A stretch of 64,000 nucleotides of DNA from Fagopyrum homotropicum (GCA_033239125.1 BSWB01000005.1:103291994-103355993), one strand, 5' to 3'; positions 1-10,131 are shown, counted from the first letter of the stretch. The notes: generated by a model from the letters alone, not told the origin. Made by a program: numbers and translations.

Positions 1-105
1 GATAAACTAACTCACAATTGCTTCAATGCTTTATCAAGGAATACCAATATGGATGAAATACACTTAGAAAACGTGCCTAAAATATCACAATATTTCATGC
101 TAACA
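1..105 (-). repeat. Ath-1 LTR, terminal fragment
   Basis: Last 105 bp of an Ath-1 LTR as read on the plus strand, ending ATGCTAACA. It is identical in position to 11208-11312. In sense it is the start of U3 (TGTTAGCATG). The rest lies before the window. Confidence 0.93.
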
Positions 106-122
106 AATAACCCCGTACTTGC
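106..122 (-). other. Polypurine tract of Ath-1 unit 1
   Basis: In sense the strand reads GGCAAGTACGGGGTTATT directly before the LTR start TGTTAGC. This is the expected site for plus-strand DNA priming. Equivalent sites are 11313-11329, 22524-22540 and 56693-56709; the Ath-2 counterpart is 52892-52908. Confidence 0.75.
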
Positions 123-124
123 CA

Positions 125-144
125 CTTGCTTGTCCCCAAGCAAG
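125..144 (-). other. Perfect 8-bp stem-loop next to the PPT (unit 1)
   Basis: CTTGCTTG, loop TCCC, CAAGCAAG. It is repeated unchanged at 11332-11351, 22543-22562 and 56712-56731, and in the other family at 52910-52929, always a few bases inside the PPT. Conservation across two families with different LTR sequences suggests an RNA or replication role; none is known to me. Confidence 0.7.
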
Positions 145-1470
145 GTTTTTCGAAAACTTTAAAACTCAAGTTAGGATGAAATATGGATATACTCTCAAAG
201 CAAAACTTCTTTTAGATGAATGTGCTTTCTAATCAATATATCATTCTCAAATCTTGCTTCATTCGTTTATAAGACTTTCATACACATAATCAAAGAGTAA
301 AGAGTAAAGAGTAAAGAAAGCTCATGAATTAATCAAACTTCCATGTAAACATCATAACCTTCAAACATTATCAAAATCAATCATAAGAAACTTCAATTAA
401 GATCACCAAGTCATATAACATTCTCTTGATCTTAAGGACTTTCAAACAAGGTCTAGAATGCGGGATGGGAAGGAAAACTTTAAGGAATGTGATGCATGAA
501 TCCGGGAAAGTGGATAACTAACTCTTTTCTTTTTCTCTTGCGGTTTCCGCAACACTTTCAACTTAGAGCTTCGCTCTCTTCTTTTCAATTCATTTTTCGA
601 CTTTACTTTTGGAGTTATGGATAGAGGTGCACAAAAACCGAAGCCTAGGAGATTGGCGTTTCTCATTTTTACGAAATGCCTCAAACCCTTGATGCACATA
701 CCATAATCCGCTAGGAATATCGCTCAATCTGACTTTGGCAAGACACAAACACCCGGCTATGTGAATGGTGCCGAGTTACTCATCGTCATGATTGACTTCC
801 CCAAACCTATAATTTCCTTCTATTCTTTTGAATGCAAAATATTGCTTTCATGGACCTCCCACATCAAACATGCCAAATATCAACTCCTCCAAATTCCCAG
901 ATAGGTAAAGGAGGTTATTATTTCATTGAGGGGCTAAATGATCAAAGGAAGAAGAAAGAAAATCGAATTGCCTTAATCATCTCAAAAAGAAGCATAAGAA
1001 CTTATCATGTGATTTCAACCTTAATTTCTCAACATGATTTAAGTAACATTCATCACATTATGAAACTTGCAAAAGAGGAATAATCAACTCATTCAATTTC
1101 TTTTCAATTCACTATTTGTTTAAGCATGCGATTGTCATCAAAACTCAATTCACAAGTGGTGATTATCATAGAAATCATCTCTATCCTTAGAAGCACAAAA
1201 TTTTCAAAATTTTTCAATTTTTATGGGTTTTTTAAAAGCTTTTTCATGCAATGCAATAATGAAACGTGTAACAATAGAATGAACATGCAAGGTAGTCTCG
1301 ATAAACGCATACAAAGTGAGTAAGAGTTATTACAAACTATTAGTCACACCCCACCCCATACTTGGAACAAACATTGTCCCTAATGTTCAAAAAGAAAAAG
1401 AAAAGAAAGAAAGAAAAAGAACACACAAAATGGTGGTGGAGCGGCTAAAACGGTCGATCATCAAAGGTCT
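145..1470 (-). other. Non-coding 3' region of Ath-1 unit 1
   Basis: About 1.3 kb between ORF1 and the PPT. Only short unconvincing ORFs occur on either strand. It holds a 7-bp AGAGTAA repeat (about 294-316), a block at 617-806 that is nearly identical in the other Athila family, a second partly conserved stretch (about 885-1025), and an A-rich pyrimidine/purine tract near 1390-1425. The same region recurs at 11352-12677 and 22563-23888. Confidence 0.75.
617..806 (-). other. Conserved non-coding block, unit 1
   Basis: Aligned by eye with 53372-53561 of Ath-2 and 57192-57382 of Ath-1 unit 4. Most positions match although LTRs and motifs differ between families. It includes the string CCCGGCTATGTGAATGGTG and the run GACTTCCCCAAAC. 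Frames are open in different places in the different copies, so a protein is unlikely. It lies in the transcribed 3' end, so a structured or packaging RNA is possible. Confidence 0.6.
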
Positions 1471-3018
1471 TCACTGCGGTGGAGGCGGTGGTGGAAACGG
1501 GGAGAAGCCGAGATCATAGTGCCGCCCGAACTGCTGGCGGTAAACATCTCTCATCATGTGGTCAAGATCGGCGGCTCGTGCATCCCTAGCATCTGCATGG
1601 ATATCTAGAGCTCCGACCCTACTGGAAAGGTCGGTGGCCCACTCTGGCAACTGCTCGTACCAACCAGACGGCTGGCTGTACCACGCCGGTGCATCTGAAG
1701 GTGCTGGTGCAGGTGGTGGCTGTGCATGCCAAGGCGGTGGAGCTCCCATCCAATCCGGCTGAGTGCTATACCATGAAGGAGGATCTGCCATCCAAGTAGG
1801 CCTCTCGCTCACACTAGCACGGCGAGAGGAAGAACCTAAAGCTCTAGTGAGGCGGGGAGAGTGTCTAGGAAGGTCAGGAACTGCATCCGGCTGATCCGGG
1901 AATGTACCAAAGTCATGATCAGCTCCTCCTCCCTCAAACTCGTCATCCCCTCTCATCTCCTCCTCTACAACTGGTGGTGGTGGAACATAGGGAGGGGCTA
2001 CTAATCTGTTCGCATGCATGGCAGCGAACGTCGCCTTCCAATTATGGCGTCCAGCCATAATGGAATACGCAGGAAGCCACTCAATACCTCTCCCTGTCCT
2101 ACTCTCCCAAGGCATAGCAGCATATGGTGGACCTCTATGTGTGGGAAAGATAATGCCTCTAGTCATGAGGGCCTGAAGTCCTAGGGGTCTAGTTGCGATG
2201 CGGGTGCAAGTTGAGAAGTCTACCCCTAACTGTCTAGCAAGGTGGGTGACCATCCCACCGTATCCAATGTTGTCAGCCCTCTTATTCTTTAGCTTGCTCA
2301 TAGTAGCAGCTAAGAGGGTGGCGCAGCTGGCCTGCCATATAACATATTGTAAAGCAAAAACAGCTCATCCGTCTTAATCTTCTGAGGTGTCTCCGTCCTA
2401 GGGAAGAGACACTCAGAAAGCACTCTGCGAGCTATCTTTAAGGCTAGATGATAGATCAATCTAGCCTTGGTATCAGCAGGCTGCCAATGGTCCTCGCTGG
2501 CGTAAATCATAGCAATCTCCTCCCAGAAATCCTTGGCGTACACGCCACCGGGGAATCGACCATTAAAGGTCTCTTGGAACCCAAGGAAGGCTCCAAACTC
2601 TCTAATCGAAAAATCATAGTTTCTCTCCATCAGCCGGAAAGAAACTGTCCTGTCTACGTGACTGTGCTCGAAGGAAACCACAAACTCCCTAGTGATCTCC
2701 TCATAAGCATCTTCCCGAATAGCGGAGAAGATGACTAAACCGGCTCTATCCAAAAGCCAAGTAAGGTCCCCTATCACATGTAGAGGCTCTAACTCCTCAA
2801 GCAGTAAGTATCTAGGTCTTATGACCGTCCTCTCCTTGATCCTCTCTAAGGCATCTAAATGATCCTCATGAATAGTAGGGATCCTAGGGGGGAGGTGGTG
2901 ATGGTGATGAAGGAGGTGATGGAGGCTCAGCGGGTGGTGCTCTAGAAGAGGAAGCATTGTTTCCTTTCCTCTTCTTGTTCTTATTTCTACTAGACACTCT
3001 TCTCACAAAATCCATATT
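1471..3018 (-). pseudogene. Athila ORF1-type gene, unit 1, two frameshifts
   Basis: The expected start is the ATG at 3018, which begins MDFVRRVSSRNK and matches the intact start of unit 4 at 61294. An extra C in a C6 run near 2890 shifts the frame, so the longer downstream frame opens only from 2957. A 4-bp loss at about 2324 breaks the frame again, leaving a fragment at 1471-2301. The N-terminal part holds the conserved region running from the RYLLLEELEPL motif through FRLMERNYDFSIREFGAFLGF, which I recognise as resembling the ATHILA ORF-1 family. The middle holds GGMVTHLARQLG and the C-terminus is Pro/Trp rich. I see no signal peptide or membrane segment, so env-like function is not supported. 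Function unknown. Confidence 0.8.
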
Positions 3019-3829
3019 CTGTTAAAATCCACGGTCTGTTCTAAGGTTTCCACGGTCGTCGTTTCTCCAGTAACCGTGGTTCGGCACGTGATTTCTCAAA
3101 ACTCAACAGAATTTCACCAATCTCAAATAGACTAATTTCAGTCCAATTCCAATCAGTTCTCCTAAAAATACTAGCAAAATGAAGCCAAATCGACAAAGAG
3201 AGAAAGAACCAAAAACCTAGGTTTTCGGATTTTAGAATCCGAATTCTGCCTTCTCCGGTGATTTGCCGCTCGAATTGTTGCTTGGATCTTGTTGGTGATT
3301 GGATTTGCTTCAGTTTTGGCCAAAGAATCGTCAAAAACGATTAACAAATGAGGAATTGAGAGATGGGGAATGATTCGGCAAAATAGGGACGTGGTTTTGG
3401 GTTTTGTGGTGTGTTTTGTGAAGAAACGTGGGTTATATAGTGGCCATAAAAATTTTTGAAAATCACGGTCTGTCGGGGGGTTCCACAGCCGTGGAAATGT
3501 ACGGAACCATGATTTTGGTTATTTTTCTCAGGCTTTTGAAAATTACGGTCACTGTAGCTGTCACGTCCGTGGTTTTGGCCGTGGAACTCTCTGTAATGTC
3601 TCAAAGTCCATGTTTCGTCAATTTTCTTCAAGCTTTTCCTTTGCCCTTTCTTTTCCACTGTTCCTATATCCAAAAACACAAACATACCGGAAGGTATCGA
3701 AGGCAAAACAAAGCAAAACGTCTATACTAAACTAATCTATGAATCAAAGACAAAAATGTGAATGCAATACCTTGGGTTGCCTCCCAAGAAGTGCTTTGTT
3801 TAAGGTCCGTAGCTAGACCAAATTCGCAC
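3019..3829 (-). other. Spacer between pol and ORF1, unit 1
   Basis: About 810 bp without a convincing gene; short ORFs on both strands are chance frames. It holds two groups of the Ath-1 motif (3027-3090 and 3378-3600), including the half-mutated palindrome CCACAGCCGTGG near 3483-3494 and GTCCGTGG and GGCCGTGG near 3567-3585. The same region is 14230-15040, 25441-26251 and 61295-62123. Confidence 0.7.
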
Positions 3830-5100
3830 TCATACGAGTGCGGTGGGCGCGAACTCTTCAGCTTGGAGTTCCGGTGTATACTTCTTGAGTCGTTGACCGT
3901 TCACCTTAAAGCTTCCGCCCGTTTCACCCCATACTTCAACTGCACCATGGGGAAAAATACGTTTGATTAGAAAAGGTCCGGTCCAACGAGATTTAAGCTT
4001 ACCTGGAAAGAGATGAAGCCTTGAATTGAAGAGGAGAACTTGATCTCCTTCTTTGAGGTCCTTTGGAATGATATGCTTATCATGTCAACGCTTTGCTCTT
4101 TCGTTATAGATCTTGGCGTTTTCGTAAGCGTTCAAGCGAAGTTCTTCAAGCTCATTTAGGTCCAAGAGACGCTTCTCTCCCGTTTCCTTCATGCTGAAGT
4201 TCAACCACTTGATTGCGCAAAACGCCTTGTGCTCCAACTCTACCGGTAAATGGCAAGACTTCCCATACACAAGGTTGTATGGTGTAGTTCCGATGGGAGT
4301 CTTATATGCAGTCCGGTACGCCCACAATGCGTCATCTAGCTTCAAAGACCAATCCTTCCTAGTCCTTGAAACCGTCTTCTCTAGGATTCCTTTGATCTCC
4401 CGGTTTGAGATCTCCACTTGTCCACTAGTTTGTGGATGATAAGGGGTGGCGATCTTGTGAGTCACCCCATACTTAGCTAAGAGAGCTTCAAAGCGCCGGG
4501 CAATGAAGTGAGAACCTCCAACACTAATGATAGTCCGTGGTGTCCCAAATCGTGGGAAGATGGTCTTGTTAAAGAACTTAACCACTACCATAACATCATT
4601 GGTGGGAGAGGCAATTGCTTCAACCCATCTTGAAATATAATCCACCGCTAAAAGTATGTATTGGTTACCACAAGATGATGGGAAAGGTCCCATGAAGTCT
4701 ACTCCCCAAACGTCAAAGATATCCACCTCTTGGATGTTGTTGAGAGGCATCTCATTCGTCCTAGATATATTTCCTTTTCTTTGACAAGCATCGTAGCAGG
4801 AAACAAAGGTTTGCACATCTTTAAATAGAGTAGGCCAAAAGAATCCAGATTGCAATACCTTAGCGCTAGTCTTGTTCGAACTAGCGTGTCCTCCACAAGG
4901 TAGTGAATGACAATGGCGGATGACACTTTGCATCTCATCTTCCGGCACACATCACCGAATAATGCCATCCGGACCTCTCTTAAAGAGGAGAGGTTCATTC
5001 TAAAAGTATTCCCGAACATCCTTAAAGAACTTCTTTCTTTGTGCGTAGGATAATCCGGGCGGTAATTCCTGACAAACCAAATAGTTAACAAAATCAGCAA
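3830..5100 (-). pseudogene. Integrase region of pol, unit 1
   Basis: Holds the integrase zinc domain (HCHSLPCGGH ... CYDACQ), catalytic core and C-terminal domain. The longest frame is 4085-4948. Disabling changes: three in-frame stops between 4945 and 5102; the first Cys of the zinc CxxC is Tyr (CYDAC; CCDAC in unit 4); the second catalytic Asp is Val (IISVGGSHF; IISDGGSHF in unit 4); and a Trp-to-stop change at about 4084 cuts off the C-terminal domain, which then reads on to a stop at 3830. The core Asp (GVDFMGPF) and Glu (QVEISNREIKG) remain. Confidence 0.88.
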
Positions 5101-5101
5101 A

Positions 5102-5629
5102 TCATGGTTCGTTACCTTTGGTGATCACATCGATGCACTCCTCTATGATATGTAAATGCTCATCCGGAAAGGAGTCATCTATAGGTAGATGGTCGTCCTC
5201 TAGATGTGTTAGACGACTTAAATGATCCGCAACAGAATTTTCCGAACCCTTCTTGTCGCGGATCTCATGATCGAATTCTTGTAGGAGAAGAATCCATCTA
5301 ATTAGCCTTGACTTCGCATCCTTCTTTGCAAGGAGATACCGGATCGCAACATGATCCGTGTATACAATCACCTTTGCACCTACAAGATAAGAGCGAAATT
5401 TGTCAATTGCATATAATATAGCTAAGAACTCTTTTTGGGTAGTGGCGTATTTGAGCTGCGCTTCATCTAGCGTCTTGCTAGCGTAGTAGATATCATGGGT
5501 TTGCCCTTCCTTTCTTTGTCCAAGAACAACTCCTATAGCTACGTCACTTGCGTCACACATAACCTCAAAGGGAAGGTTCCAATCCGGAGGTTGGATAATC
5601 GGGGCTGAGATTAGAGCTTCCCGAATCAT
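5102..5629 (-). pseudogene. RNase H domain of pol, unit 1
   Basis: A Ty3-type RNase H, the domain that degrades the RNA strand during reverse transcription. The catalytic set is visible: Asp in VMCDASDVAIG, Glu in TTQKEFLAI, Asp in VYTDH and Asp in VADHLSR. This is the least damaged enzyme domain of the array. It is separated from RT by a TAG at about 5657 and from integrase by a Trp-to-stop change at about 5102, so it can only exist as an isolated fragment. Confidence 0.88.
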
Positions 5630-5659
5630 ATTAAACGCATCTAAGCATTCCTGCGAAAA

Positions 5660-6091
5660 CTAAAAAACTGCATCCTTCATCAATAGATTAGTAAGCGGCT
5701 TTGATATCTTAGAGAAATCCTTTATGAAACGCCTATAAAATCCAGCATGTCCTAGAAAACTTCTTATCCCTTTCACCGAAGTTGGGAGAGGAAGCTTTTC
5801 TATTGTCTCTATCTTAGCTTTATCCACCTCAATCCCTCTACTAGAGATTAAGTGTCCTAATATAATGCCTTCTTTCACCATAAATTGACACTTTTCCCAA
5901 TTAAGAACTAGGTTAGTGTCTTCACATCTTTGTAATACAAGAGCAAGGTTAGAAAGGCAATTGTCAAAAGAGGAACCATAAACGGAGAAGTCATCCATAA
6001 AAACCTCCATGATTTCCTCTATATATTCCGAGAAGATGGCCATCATGCACCTTTGAAAGGTGCCTGGGGCGTTGCAAAGCCCGAACGGCAT
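5660..6091 (-). pseudogene. Reverse transcriptase, C-terminal part, unit 1
   Basis: Begins MPFGLCNAPGTFQR and includes the catalytic FMDDFSVYG box, the WEKCQFMV motif and LGHLISSRGIEVD. Gly replaces Ala in NAPATF, shared with unit 2. The upstream RT blocks are missing because of the deletion described for 6096-7505, so the palm domain is incomplete although the DD pair is intact. Confidence 0.9.
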
Positions 6092-6095
6092 CCTC

Positions 6096-7505
6096 CTATA
6101 GGCAAACGTACCCCACGGTAGTAGGAATGAGTTCGTTGTTTTTGTTGGTGATGACCGTCATTCCTCCCTTCTTCGGAACCACTTGTACGGGACTCACCCA
6201 CTTACTATCGGAGATAGGATAGATGATACCTGCATCAAGTAGTTTAAGAATTTCCTTCTTGACAACCTCCTTCATGGTCGGATTTAACCACCTTTGAGGT
6301 TGTCGTGAAGTTCTAAAGTCCTCTTCCATTAAGATCTTATGCATGCATAGGGAAGGTTTGATTCCAACTAAATCCTCTATTGTATATCCAAAGGCTTTCC
6401 TATGTTTCTTAAGGACAACCATAAGCTTACTATGTTCATCTATGCTTAAATCGGAACTAACAATTACCGGAAAGGTAGAATTAGGTCCAAGAAATGCGTA
6501 CCTTAGATGTGTAGGAAGTGGTTTCAATTCCATTTCTATCGGAGTTTCCAATGGCTCTTGAGGAGCATCCGATGCTTCCTTAGAAGTGTCTAAGGATGTA
6601 GAAGGTGTTGGAGAAGAATCAAGAGAAGTTGTAGAACAGACACAATTTCCTTCGAACTCACCCAAAATTACGGCATCCCTGCCTTCTCCACGGCCGTGAT
6701 TTTGGGTGTGGAAAGTAAATACGGTGGCTCTGTTTCCTCCACGGCCGTGTAAGCCTCTGGAGTGCTCCACGCTTTTGTTGGTGAAATCCACGGCCGTGGA
6801 ATAGGCCGTTTGACCGTGGATCCGTACGTTTTCTGCTTCATCGTGGAGTTTCTCAAACTCTTCTTCACACACTTCTTCTTGTGCTTCTAAGGCTTCAATT
6901 GCCTCATTGCACTCCTCTTCTTCCCCTATATCCGTTAGGCTCATAGAAATAACTTTTTGAAAAGGATCTTTGAAGACAATAGCACTTGCCTCCTCTCTAG
7001 ATAGCCCTTCGTCATGGATATTGGATATAACCTCATCAAAGGCTGGTTCCTTCACCAAAGTGGAAAGAACGAACTCTACCTTCTCTTCTCCTATGTCAAA
7101 GGCGAGTCTAGCATTCTTGCAATCGACTATGCAGCCGGATGTTGCAAGAAACGGTCTTCCGAGAATGATCGGGACCGGACTATCTGCAGGAATGTCAAGC
7201 ACAACAAAATCTATAGGAACATAGAATTTACCTAGCTTGACCGGAACGTCTTCAACTATACCGACGGGACGAGTTATGGATCGATCCGCCATGTACAACG
7301 TCATCTTTACCGGTTTAGGGTCGCCTAAACCGATCTTCCTACATAAGGCAAGCGGAATGATGCTCACGCTTGCTCCCAAGTAACATAATGCATCATATGT
7401 GACATCTCCCACTCCTATGGGAATACAAAATGACCCCGAATCCTTTAGCTTTGGGGGCATCTTCTCTTTCATGGTTTTGATGAGATCCGAAGAATCCGAA
7501 CTCAT
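6096..7505 (-). pseudogene. Protease and start of reverse transcriptase, unit 1
   Basis: Starts MSSDSSDLIKTM. The aspartic protease has the flap and ILGRPFLATSG, but the active-site Asp codon at 7380-7382 reads Tyr (CYLGAS) where Ath-2 has CDLGAS. A linker of about 150 residues follows, which contains the CCACGGCCGTGG cluster (6670-6832) translated as repeated HGRG. RT begins at about 6500 (LKPLPTHLRYAFLG) and runs through SDSKWVSPVQVVPKKGG, then stops at GYVCL. Comparison with Ath-2 at 48300-48530 shows that about 200 bp are deleted here, joining ELIPTT to the GTFAYRR region out of frame. The start codon overlaps the gag stop as ATGA; in Ath-2 this point is in frame, so it is probably a frameshift. 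Confidence 0.88.
6670..6832 (-). repeat. Ath-1 motif cluster in the protease-RT linker, unit 1
   Basis: Three strong copies (CCACGGCCGTG near 6690, CCACGGCCGTG near 6739, CCACGGCCGTGG near 6788) and several half sites such as GACCGTGGATCC. It lies inside the pol reading frame, where it encodes HGRG repeats. The stretch around GGAGTGCTCCACGCTT matches the U3 cluster of the LTR, so a piece of about 100 bp exists in both places. Counterparts: 17881-18043 and 29092-29254. Confidence 0.75.
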
Positions 7506-9532
7506 CTTAACCTCTCCAAAACCTCCAGCTTTCTCTTGTTAGAGAGGATCTCCTTTAAGAACTTTCCATAAGCTGGTATACCTACAATATCATCAATGAA
7601 AGGTATATTAATATGCAGTTTGCTCATGAGTTCAATAAACTTACCGAATTGCTTGTCTAGACGCGCTCTCGTTCTAGATTGTGGGAACGGTAGGGGAGGT
7701 TTGTAAGGTGGAGGAGGAACGTAGACATCTTCCTTCTCCTTCCCCTTTTCTTTCTCCTTCTCAACGGGGACTTCTACAAACTTAGGCTGCGGGTCGGTAG
7801 TTGTTACTCCGCTCCTAGTTGTGATTGCCATCACCCTTCCTTTTGGGTTGTCCTCCGTCTTTCCTGGAAGTTTCCCTTGATTCCTAGGAACGTCCTCCGT
7901 ATGACTAAACATTTGGTTTTCTAAAATCTTTTGGGCTTTATCAACCTTAGTTATGTGATCATCAACCTTGATGATGCAAGTCTCCAACCCTTGAAGCTTG
8001 CCCAAAATTGTTTCCAACATGGGATCGGGCTTCTCTTTCCTCGAAGTACTTCCACCATTAGATGTTTGCCCTTGGCTTTTCAAAGGAGTGGAAGAAGAGG
8101 AAGGTGGAGTTAGTGAATTTCCTGAATTGGAAGGATAAGAATTACCGGAATTTTGTTGATTGGGACGCCAATTGTTGTTGTTTGAACCCCTATTGTTGTT
8201 CCAATTGTTGTTCCGGTTGTTGTTGTTGTTCCAATTGTTCCGGTTGTTGTTCCGGTTGTTGCGGTTTGTATTCTCATTACCATTGTGCTTATTGTTGTTG
8301 CCTAAATAACCCACATCTTGTTCCTTGTGCTTTGGAGAGTTGGTTTTGATGGCTTCCTTCAACTCTTTAATTTCCGTATTGAGAGAAAAGATTTGAGTTT
8401 GAGCTGCTTGTGATAGCTTTGCTCCTTGATCTACATGATTCGCCTCCACTTTCTGATGAGAATACTTCTCAATAACTCGCGCTTGCTTCTCAATGAAGTC
8501 CCAAGCGTCATCTTCCCTCATGTCCATGAATGTACCACATGAAAGGGATTGGAGCTTGAATTGTGTCTCCACATCCAGCCCCTTATAGTATATCTCCAAT
8601 AGCGCCAATTTGGATATGCCATGATGTGGGCAATCTAATAGCAAATCCTGAAATCTTTCCCAAGATTGAAACAAACTTTCGTTAGATCTCATAGAAAATG
8701 CATTAATCTTACCTCTCAACTCCGCCGTTTTGGATGGCGGAAAGAACTTAGTGAGGAATTCCGAAGAATGATCCTCCCATGTTTCAAGCTTCCCACTTGG
8801 AAGAGCTTGATACCAAGACAATGCTTTCCCCTTCAAGGAGAAGAAGAAAGGCTTGAGTTTGTAGCATTTGGTAGTTGCGTTCTTTGGCTTCATTGTCTCC
8901 ATCATGATCTCAAAATTTTATAGATGTTGGTGTGGAGATTAAGCGCTTGTTCTCCCAAATTGATTTTGGCGGACAATAGTAATAACTTGCGGGTTGAAGC
9001 TAAACCCTTGTGCATCGTCAGCATCAAAGTTCACACCTAAACGGCGTGGTTGCTGCGTTGGATCCATCCTTTGGTCAAGAGTTCTTGGCTCCTCATCCAC
9101 ACGTTCGACTCTCGCACCTCTAGGTGGAACACGGCGATTTGTAGCTGGCCGTGGAAAGAATGGGTTCACATTGATCGTTGGATCAATTTCTTCTAGTGGT
9201 GGCATGGAGGAGTCGCTATCCTCATTGGATGAGTTGGCTCTAACCGATCTTCCCGGTCTCCTTCTTCTCTTTTTCTCCTTGAGGTTGTTTATTTCCAACC
9301 TCATTTGGAATATCATGTCCGATAGATCATCAACCTTTGTTTGATGACGATCCATCTCTTCCCAACGAGTCTTCTCACTCCATTGGAGTTGAGCTTCCTT
9401 TTTTGCTAACTCCGTTTGGTAATCACGTTCTCTTTCTTCGGCCATTTTTCATTCCTTAAGCTTTCTCCTCAAAGTCCTCTCAAGCTCTTGATCAAGAGGT
9501 AAGAGGTCTTCGTTGTTCCTAGACCTGCGCAT
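7502..9532 (-). pseudogene. gag, unit 1
   Basis: The native start is probably the ATG at 9532 (MRRSRNNEDLLPLDQ), which matches the Ath-2 gag start at 45039 (MRRTRAGKV). A stop follows after LRRKLKE, and the next frame opens at 9445 (MAEERERDYQ). Two more stops lie at 8939-8908, after which 7502-8905 is open. Order: a charged coiled-coil-like N-terminus (KKEAQLQWSEKTRWEEM), a basic KKRRRRPGR stretch, the gag capsid-like domain (FFFSLKGKALSWYQALP, SWERFQDLLLDCPHHG), an Asn-rich repeat (about 8160-8280), a Ser/Pro-rich linker and the gag-protease spacer. No CCHC zinc knuckle is seen; the Asn-rich stretch occupies its usual place. Confidence 0.88.
8160..8280 (-). repeat. Asn-codon repeat in Ath-1 gag
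   Basis: A TTG/GTT-rich tract that reads on the sense strand as NNRNNNRNNW-type repeats. The same tract is at about 19371-19491. In unit 3 (about 30582-30690) it is 12 bp shorter, as expected for slippage or unequal exchange in a short tandem repeat. Confidence 0.75.
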
Positions 9533-9634
9533 ACACTCGAAGAGATATCAAATAACAAGGGAAAAGCTCCCAAGCTTGACAACCGATAACCGAATTCGGC
9601 CTAGACAAAATCCCCGGCAACGGCGCCAAAAACT
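9446..9634 (-). other. Leader between the 5' LTR and gag, unit 1
   Basis: Contains the gag start at 9532, the primer site at 9611-9628, and 6 bp (AGTTTT in sense) between the primer site and the LTR end at 9635. The leader is short, about 100 bp. Confidence 0.75.
9611..9628 (-). other. tRNA-Asp primer binding site, unit 1
   Basis: The sense strand reads TGGCGCCGTTGCCGGGGA. The plus strand equals the 3' end of plant tRNA-Asp including CCA. This is the start site for minus-strand DNA synthesis and is typical of Athila/Tat elements. It is a full match despite the decay of the coding regions. Confidence 0.93.
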
Positions 9635-9988
9635 TGTTCGCCACTTAGCGTGCATGCAAATAAGCTTTAAATTTATAAAACTAGAATCAAGAAAGCGAAC
9701 CCGCAGTGTACGGATCGATATAGTTAAGCAAGAATTTCAGAGTATCGAACACAGGGATTTGGGGGGTTAAATCCAATTATAGAATTGTCAAGCGAGTAAA
9801 TGTATGAGCTTTTGTAAATATTGGGAAAACAACAATCCTAAAGATCCAGGAATCCAGCTGTGGCAATCGATTCAAGATATACTAAAGATATAAGGACAGA
9901 GTTGAGGTTTGCAAAGGTATACGAATGTAAAGCAATGACGGTGAAGTTCCAAGACTTTATGTAACTTAACTAAAGACACTCTCTACAA

Positions 9989-10131
9989 AGGTTGTTGAGG
10001 CTTCAGTATAGGAAGGATCTAAAGGTAAGGATTAATATCAAACACCCAAACTTGCAATCCAAGGATCAAGACTAACTAAACCGATTAAGGTTGTGACACT
10101 CGAAATCGAGGTAGAGGTTGTTGAGGCTTCA
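9989..10131 (-). repeat. Two copies of AGGTTGTTGAGGCTTCA in the Ath-1 LTR
   Basis: Perfect 17-bp copies at 9989-10005 and 10115-10131, 126 bp apart, each followed by GTA or CTA. They are present in each Ath-1 LTR. They occupy the same part of the LTR as the four ACCGGGTAAGTCTCA copies of Ath-2. Confidence 0.75.

Noticed and set aside
832..1083. Plus-strand 83-residue ORF repeated in all Ath-1 units, opposite the 3' region
   Set aside because: Differences between unit 1 and unit 4 in this frame are mostly amino-acid changing, and the Ath-2 counterpart has stops. It lies in the conserved non-coding region and looks like a chance frame.
1471..3018. ORF1 as a viral envelope gene
   Set aside because: No signal peptide, membrane segment or fusion-peptide-like stretch is visible. 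Similarity is to the ATHILA ORF-1 type, whose function is unknown.
3341..3706. Minus-strand 121-residue ORF with HGQNHGRD repeats between pol and ORF1
   Set aside because: The His/Gly pattern is just translation of the CCACGGCCGTGG motif. The frame is not kept in unit 4 with the same ends.
8062..8349. Cys-rich plus-strand ORF (repeated CCC and CCSGCC) that resembles a small secreted or metal-binding protein
   Set aside because: It is the reverse complement of the Asn-codon repeat of gag. The repeat alone explains the Cys codons.
9611..9628. A tRNA-Asp gene
   Set aside because: Only the last 18 bases of the tRNA are matched and no cloverleaf precedes them. Position next to the LTR shows a primer site.
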